This document shows, piece by piece, positions 44,245 to 48,745 of a DNA stretch of 48,745 bases (position 1 is the first letter of the stretch; each line of letters begins with the position of its first letter). Both the position numbers and the translations under genes were made by a program. The DNA is taken from NCBI GenBank assembly GCA_913778905.1, contig CAJYYA010000022.1, positions 1 through 48,745 on the forward strand. Direction: 5' to 3'. The notes beneath the pieces were generated by a model that saw only the letters and a program-made list of their open reading frames with translations, did no database searches and was not told where the DNA came from. Origin of the DNA: an uncultured Naasia sp. GTDB taxonomy: Bacteria; Actinomycetota; Actinomycetes; Actinomycetales; Microbacteriaceae.

Positions 44245-46247
44245 TCGTCTGCTTCCTCCAGTGAGAAGAGTGTCGCCGAGTCCTCTGTACTCGCCTGCGC
44301 AGGCATCTTCGATGAACCGAGGGGCCTTGTGTTCGTTAGGGCGCGAACCGCCTCGGAAGTCAACTCAGCCATGGTTCCCTCACTCCCGTGGTCCACCACC
44401 CTCTCCAAGATCGACCATGGCACCGACGTGGTGTATTGCGGCAAGCGGTAGGAAAAGCCGTGGAGCTTGGCGAGAGTGCGATTGACCCTGACAACTAATT
44501 CGTCTGGACGCCTCGGATCGACACCCCCAACCAAATAACCTTCACGGGTACAGCTACTCACCGCTGCAACAATCGCATCTACACGCGCACCCTTTTCACG
44601 CCGATCGCCAGTACCCACCTTGCCCCGATCGGGAATAGTGAAAGCGAAATAGGTTCTCTCCGGACGGGTGATCGCGCCGCCTTTCTCATTCATGTCCAAG
44701 TGATGCGAAAGCCGACTGAGGAACTCTACTAATGCATAGGAAATCGACGTTAGTGTCACAATGCGATCATCGAGGCCAGCCATTTTTCTCACCGAAAGAG
44801 CCTTGAAAGCCGCGTCCTGCGTTCGAATAGGAAGCCCCTGGCGTCCCAGAAATCTCGGCACCGCCTCGGACACTTCCACTTGGGGATATAGATGCTGGAA
44901 GCAGTGTTCGATCAATATGAAAACATCTCGAAGCGAGTTTTCCATAGCGCGCAGGATCTTAGTGTATCCGGCATAGGTTGGCTCCTTCACTCCGAGCTCG
45001 GCTAGCAGGTTCAAATAACCGGCGACTGACTTCTTTCGCACACCTGCGCTTTTTTGCAACCGCTCATCGAATCGATCCAGAGACCCGACAGTCAAAGGAA
45101 CGCGAACACTCCCAGTTCTCACCAGATACTCAACGATGAAACTTCGGTCAGACACGTTGGACTGATCCCGCATTTGCAGAATCTGCCGCCTAGAGGATGG
45201 CCGCTCGGTTGAGCTCGCCAGAAGGAGTTGGTCGAGCGAATACTCTCCGAGGAGCCGCTTGATAGAGAACGAATAAGGGCCATTTACACTGGACTTGAGC
45301 CGCTCATTTACAATACCATCGATGAGAGCAGCAAATTGATTGATTGTTCTCTTTCTCAAGTCCAGGACAATCCTGTCATGGACAGTGAGGCGTACATTAG
45401 GATTGAGAGTTTCAACTCCCAGATCATCGAGCGATGCCACCGTCATCAAAAGAGGACTGGTGCATTCGCGGACCATAGTGCGAATTGTGCTCTTACCTCT
45501 ACCGGAGAGATACTCCCCTTCGTCTATGCACATTTGGAATACCCATGCATCCGACGCTTGAGAAGGCAGTAACTTGGCTAAGCCGAGAAAGATCTCATTC
45601 ACGAGACTGGGTAAGCGATGCATGCTCAGCACGCTCGCGGCGCGCCCTGGGCTGCTCCCTAGGGCGTTAGCGGCGTTGAAGATAAAGGAAGAGAGCTTCG
45701 CCATATGCGTGATCAGCACCTGCAGCGAAAGGTGCTCAGGTCTGGGATCACCCCCGTCAATGAGCTCATCCGGCAACCAAAGTGAGAACTCCTCCCAAAT
45801 ACCGGACAATACCTCAACCTCTTCAGCGAGGGATTGCATCCCCAATTCCCGCCGGAGGTCTCGCGTCGCCCTTGCCGCCTCCTCTAGCCAAAGCCCTCTG
45901 AGATAGGTCGAAATGAGCTGGTGAGAAAGTTGATCATCTTCTTTGCGGAGCCAAGCATCCAACGTTTCAAGCTGGATATATTGGAGACCAAAGTAACAAC
46001 CGACTATACCGTCCTGGAAGGCGTCGAGAAGAGCCGTGCCCTCCTCTGCCGCCCCCCTACGCCTCTCGCGCCAATTGAGCGCCTTGAGTATTGACGTCTT
46101 CCCCGTTCCGCGATGCCCGATCACAAAGCAATGTTTGCGACTCTCGCGGATCACCTTGAAATCACTCGTGTTGAGGTAGTAATAGTGTCGAGCATCCTCG
46201 TTTTCCCACCTATTCAAACGGAAGGGCGAAGTCATAGGTTGAGTCAT
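44241..46247 (-). CDS. ORC/STAND-like P-loop ATPase of the island operon
   Basis: Encodes 668 residues. Residues 39-52 contain the Walker A HCFVIGHRGTGKTS (Lys50), and 236-245 the Walker B VFQMCIDEGE (Asp242-Glu243). A sensor-1-like PLLMTVASLDDLG follows. The C-terminal 350 residues are helical with no recognised domain. ORC/Cdc6-like and STAND ATPases act as switches, often in phage defence. The ATG at 46247 overlaps the metallophosphoesterase stop (ATGA). Base use is AT-rich for this window: 44701-44760 has 27 G+C of 60, against 41 of 60 at 39181-39240. Confidence 0.88.
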   Translation of the reverse strand: MTQPMTSPFRLNRWENEDARHYYYLNTSDFKVIRESRKHCFVIGHRGTGKTSILKALNWRERRRGAAEEGTALLDAFQDGIVGCYFGLQYIQLETLDAWLRKEDDQLSHQLISTYLRGLWLEEAARATRDLRRELGMQSLAEEVEVLSGIWEEFSLWLPDELIDGGDPRPEHLSLQVLITHMAKLSSFIFNAANALGSSPGRAASVLSMHRLPSLVNEIFLGLAKLLPSQASDAWVFQMCIDEGEYLSGRGKSTIRTMVRECTSPLLMTVASLDDLGVETLNPNVRLTVHDRIVLDLRKRTINQFAALIDGIVNERLKSSVNGPYSFSIKRLLGEYSLDQLLLASSTERPSSRRQILQMRDQSNVSDRSFIVEYLVRTGSVRVPLTVGSLDRFDERLQKSAGVRKKSVAGYLNLLAELGVKEPTYAGYTKILRAMENSLRDVFILIEHCFQHLYPQVEVSEAVPRFLGRQGLPIRTQDAAFKALSVRKMAGLDDRIVTLTSISYALVEFLSRLSHHLDMNEKGGAITRPERTYFAFTIPDRGKVGTGDRREKGARVDAIVAAVSSCTREGYLVGGVDPRRPDELVVRVNRTLAKLHGFSYRLPQYTTSVPWSILERVVDHGSEGTMAELTSEAVRALTNTRPLGSSKMPAQASTEDSATLFSLEEADE

Positions 46248-47563
46248 AGGAATCTGAACTCCTGCGATAGGAATGAAAGGCTCGAAGAACCAAGAGCCCT
46301 GAAGTGGCCTTGCCAGCAAAAAGACATCACGAGATCCTCGATTTCGAGTCCCGAGAGATTTACGCCCAAGCTCTTCGCCTTGGTCAAGATGTCGTAACCG
46401 GAACCAATTTTCGACTCGACGAGGGACACCAAGAGCTTGTGAGCCACATCGGGGAACCTGTACCGATTCACAAAAGACACCCGTTCGGGGCTCCCCGAAA
46501 GGGCTACAGTCCCCGACATGTCGTTCACCCTGAACCGACTGATAGAGATGCCCAGCAGCTGCCCCCCTGTCATGAATTCCAAGTCGATTCGATTAAACCC
46601 CTCGCCAAGCTGTGGCGCGGCGACGGATATCAGGGGAGGACGGTCTGCCTTATCTCCTCCGCCCGGTCCGTGAATAATCTCCACAACGTCTCTATGTATA
46701 TGACCGTGCAAATACAGGACAGGTCGCTGCAGGTCCAACAGACGCCGGCGAACCTGACCGCCATTGATCATTTCCGTGTACGGCCCCAACCGAGGGGTAT
46801 GTTGCGGAAGGAAGCCGTGGTGCGCGATCATAACCGGGAGATGAGTCTGATCCACCTCTCCGCAGAGCTGATCGAAGTAATCGAGAGATTCCGGGTCGAT
46901 CATAGGAATATCCAATACCTCTTGCAAAGTCAGAAGAGGCTGTTGATCTGCTATACGACTGGCTAGAGCACCCGAATTGGTGAGGAGCCCTTGTCGGTCC
47001 GCTTGACGGAGCTCTTCGGCAATCGGGTCCGGCATGTTTAGTTCACTGAGCAATCGAGGAGCCCCGTTTGCCAGCGCGGTGTTGACACTCAGCACAGCTA
47101 CCTTTGCCTCACCCGCATGAGACAACGTCCTTCGTGAATTAGTGGTGACGACGAACTTCAGGCCCGCTGCATCCATCAGGTCTTGCAGGTGAGCAAACCT
47201 ATCCGATTCCAGATCGACGAACGCCATATCCTCGCTCAAATCGACGTCATGATTTCCGGGCACGAGGTGAGCGACCTCCACTCCCCCGGGCCCAAGCGCG
47301 TCCGATAGGAAGCGTGCGGCTTTGCTGAACTGGTCGAGATCGCCTCGGTTGGCGAGATCCCCGCAAATCGCAACTAAAACTGGCTTAGCCGCATCGACCT
47401 GTTCCTGGAGCGCCTGAGCTATGAGCGTTGGAACCGACTTTCGGAGGGCGGTTCCAACGTTGCCAGGACTTGCCAACACATCTTTGTCATCTACGTCTGT
47501 CTCGCGGTCGATGAAGTGCTCGAAGTGGACGTCACCGATTTGAATAATAGAGATCCGGTGCAT
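46244..47563 (-). CDS. Calcineurin-like metallophosphoesterase of the island operon
   Basis: Encodes 439 residues. All metal-ligand motifs are present: IIQIGDVHF (D11, H13), ICGDLANRGD (from residue 66), VPGNHDVD (N104, H105), VMIAHHGFLP and LYLHGHIHRD. About 150 further residues follow with no recognised fold. Members hydrolyse phosphodiesters in DNA, RNA or nucleotides; Mre11/SbcD nucleases use the same motif set. As first gene of the operon and coupled to an ATPase, it is the likely effector nuclease or phosphodiesterase (inference). The start is ATG at 47561-47563. Confidence 0.92.
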   Translation of the reverse strand: MHRISIIQIGDVHFEHFIDRETDVDDKDVLASPGNVGTALRKSVPTLIAQALQEQVDAAKPVLVAICGDLANRGDLDQFSKAARFLSDALGPGGVEVAHLVPGNHDVDLSEDMAFVDLESDRFAHLQDLMDAAGLKFVVTTNSRRTLSHAGEAKVAVLSVNTALANGAPRLLSELNMPDPIAEELRQADRQGLLTNSGALASRIADQQPLLTLQEVLDIPMIDPESLDYFDQLCGEVDQTHLPVMIAHHGFLPQHTPRLGPYTEMINGGQVRRRLLDLQRPVLYLHGHIHRDVVEIIHGPGGGDKADRPPLISVAAPQLGEGFNRIDLEFMTGGQLLGISISRFRVNDMSGTVALSGSPERVSFVNRYRFPDVAHKLLVSLVESKIGSGYDILTKAKSLGVNLSGLEIEDLVMSFCWQGHFRALGSSSLSFLSQEFRFL

Positions 47564-47768
47564 CGCTGCGTCACACCCCCCAGACGTCCTGGTCGGCCGC
47601 CCGACCTCCGCCTGTCACCGCGAAGATCTGCATAACGAATATTCGGACGCTTGCGACAGGGACACTTTTAGAGAGTACCGGCACCCCACAGCGCCAACTA
47701 CTAGCGACTGTCGCTTGGCGACACGAGCCCTGCAGACGCCCGGCTCCACCGTGCCGGAGAAACACGAC
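47564..47768. promoter_or_regulatory. Probable promoter region of the island operon
   Basis: No supported gene. The AT-rich palindrome CGAATATTCG (47636-47645) lies about 75 bases before the metallophosphoesterase start in an otherwise featureless stretch. A minus-strand promoter is expected here, but -35/-10 boxes are not clear. Confidence 0.35.
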
Positions 47769-47795
47769 GGGCCGCCCACCTGAGGTGGACGGCCC
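47769..47795 (-). terminator. rpsO terminator
   Basis: Arms GGGCCGCCCACC and GGTGGACGGCCC enclose TGA. The single mismatch becomes a G-U pair on the minus-strand RNA, so it fits termination after rpsO, whose stop is at 47862. Confidence 0.75.
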
Positions 47796-47861
47796 GAAGG
47801 AAGAAGCTCGCGTTGTCACGCGAAGAGGCGCAGTCTCGACGGCCCCTGACGGATCAGGAGG

Positions 47862-48131
47862 TCAGCGACGCAGACCGAGGCGCTCGATGAGCGAACGGTA
47901 GCGGCTGATGTCGATGTTCTGCAGGTAACCCAGCAGGCGGCGACGCTGGCCCACGAGGAGCAGCAGACCACGACGCGAGTGGTGGTCGTGCTTGTGCTCC
48001 TTGAGGTGCTCGGTCAGGTCCTTGATACGACGCGTCAGCATCGCGACCTGGACCTCAGGGGATCCGGTGTCACCGGGGTGGGTTGCGTACTCTTCGATGA
48101 TCGCCTTCTTGACGTCTGCTTCCAGTGCCAT
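47862..48131 (-). CDS. rpsO: 30S ribosomal protein S15
   Basis: Encodes 89 residues, the full usual length. [60 protein letters not shown] and [12 protein letters not shown] are the conserved rRNA-binding segments. S15 binds 16S rRNA early in 30S assembly. The ATG at 48131 has GAGAGGGGA upstream. It is followed by its own terminator and not by pnp, which lies about 42 kb downstream on the same strand. Confidence 0.98.
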   Translation of the reverse strand: MALEADVKKAIIEEYATHPGDTGSPEVQVAMLTRRIKDLTEHLKEHKHDHHSRRGLLLLVGQRRRLLGYLQNIDISRYRSLIERLGLRR

Positions 48132-48241
48132 AGATTCGATCCCCTCTCTGCTCGTTGCGCGGCGTCGACCACACAGCGTGGCGACTCTCTTTATCCGCGG
48201 CCGTTGGACGGCAACCGCAACAGCCTAGCACCGATGGCGGC

Positions 48242-48745
48242 TCAGGCGTGCGGCGAGCGGATCACGTACCGCACGTGCGGCCTCAGCGGAGAGTCCGGCG
48301 GGAGCCGAGGGTGGTCGAAGCGCCCATGCAGGTGCATCCCGATCCGCTCCATCACGCGACGCGAACGCAGGTTGCCGACAGCGGTGATGCTGTTCAGCTC
48401 GGGGAGTCCCAGGACGGAGAATCCGAAGCTCAGCGACTCGCGAGCCGCCTCGCTCGCGAAGCCGTGGCCCCAATGCTCGGCGGCGAGACGCCAGCCGACC
48501 TCGATGCCATCCGATCCGGGCACCCCGTCGGGCATGGGGATGAGACCCGTGAAGCCGATGAACTCGGCCGTGTCGCGGCGCTCGAGCGCCCAGACGCTGT
48601 ACCCGTCGGAATCGAAGCGCGCATCGAGACGGTGAGCGAGTGCCTCCGCCTCGTCGAAGGTCAGGGGCGCCGGGAAGAACTCCATGACCCGTGGGTCGGC
48701 GCACATCGCCGCGAACGGGACGATGTCCTCGTCCCGCCAACGCCG
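48242..48745 (-). CDS. GNAT acetyltransferase (cut by window end)
   Basis: The readable part gives 167 residues. The frame is open to the window end, where it reads RRWRDEDIVPFAAMCADPRV, the usual beginning of RimJ/RimL-like acetyltransferases. The true start is therefore beyond 48745 and not the ATG at 48706. Acetyl-CoA binding region: GWRLAAEHWGHGFASEAARE; later NLRSRRVMERIGMHLHGRFD. It transfers acetyl groups to an amine; the substrate is unknown. Confidence 0.9.
   Translation of the reverse strand, partial: RRWRDEDIVPFAAMCADPRVMEFFPAPLTFDEAEALAHRLDARFDSDGYSVWALERRDTAEFIGFTGLIPMPDGVPGSDGIEVGWRLAAEHWGHGFASEAARESLSFGFSVLGLPELNSITAVGNLRSRRVMERIGMHLHGRFDHPRLPPDSPLRPHVRYVIRSPHA

Noticed and set aside
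42327-47563. The island considered as a prophage or integrative element.
   Set aside because: No integrase, transposase, tRNA or flanking direct repeat was found; only base composition and gene content suggest transfer.
47571-47819. An 82-codon minus-strand frame between the island and rpsO.
   Set aside because: It spans the rpsO terminator hairpin, has no recognisable motif and is probably chance.

Overview
The window is high-GC bacterial DNA. It has GTG/TTG starts, 4-base ATGA/GTGA translational overlaps and several apparently leaderless genes. The gene families (class-E-type LAxTG surface protein, DUF4349 protein after an ECF sigma factor, CE1758/CE1759-like oxidoreductase pair, rpsO and pnp of actinobacterial type) point to an actinobacterium, most likely Microbacteriaceae. 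The family assignment is inference; no rRNA or tRNA gene was seen.

Layout. 93-3401: a proline/alanine-rich exported protein, a sigma-factor fragment that has only region 2, and a histidine kinase/response regulator pair. 3573-5834: pnp with a hairpin-rich leader. 6321-6980: a DedA membrane protein. 7066-17814 (minus strand): a long carbohydrate catabolic cluster. In transcription order it encodes a sugar isomerase/epimerase, an oxidoreductase, a NagB-like deaminase, an ABC importer (binding lipoprotein and two permeases, no ATPase), a GH4 glycosidase, a BadF-type sugar kinase, a second oxidoreductase, a ThuA-like protein and a decayed SRPBCC pseudogene. A divergent TetR regulator with a 26-bp operator sits at the head. 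18618-22158: a GAF regulator, aldehyde dehydrogenase and DUF779 set. 22151-28768: an intact SRPBCC protein, a possible Cys-rich leader peptide before a 2OG-Fe(II)/IPNS-like oxygenase, two flavin-dependent monooxygenases and an FMN reductase. 28969-42295: mixed housekeeping and surface genes (5'-nucleotidase with LAxTG anchor, NERD protein, FAH-family hydrolase, two alpha/beta hydrolases, ECF sigma/DUF4349, MalY aminotransferase, aldo-keto reductase, thioesterase). 42327-47563: a lower-GC four-gene island on the minus strand encoding a metallophosphoesterase, an ORC/STAND-like ATPase, an unknown protein and a D12-class adenine methyltransferase. 47862-48745: rpsO and an acetyltransferase cut by the window edge.

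Two things stand out. First, the intergenic regions hold repeated compact elements made of a 7-15 base core in two direct copies followed by inverted copies. The core sequence differs between elements, but the geometry repeats exactly: 20/27/20 in two elements and 19/18/19 in two, with a third fitting at three of four positions. Second, the island at 42-47.5 kb looks like a transferred, translationally coupled operon. It resembles an anti-phage or restriction-like system but matches no system I can name. It also lies inside a region of about 42 kb that separates rpsO from pnp, genes that are neighbours in many bacteria.
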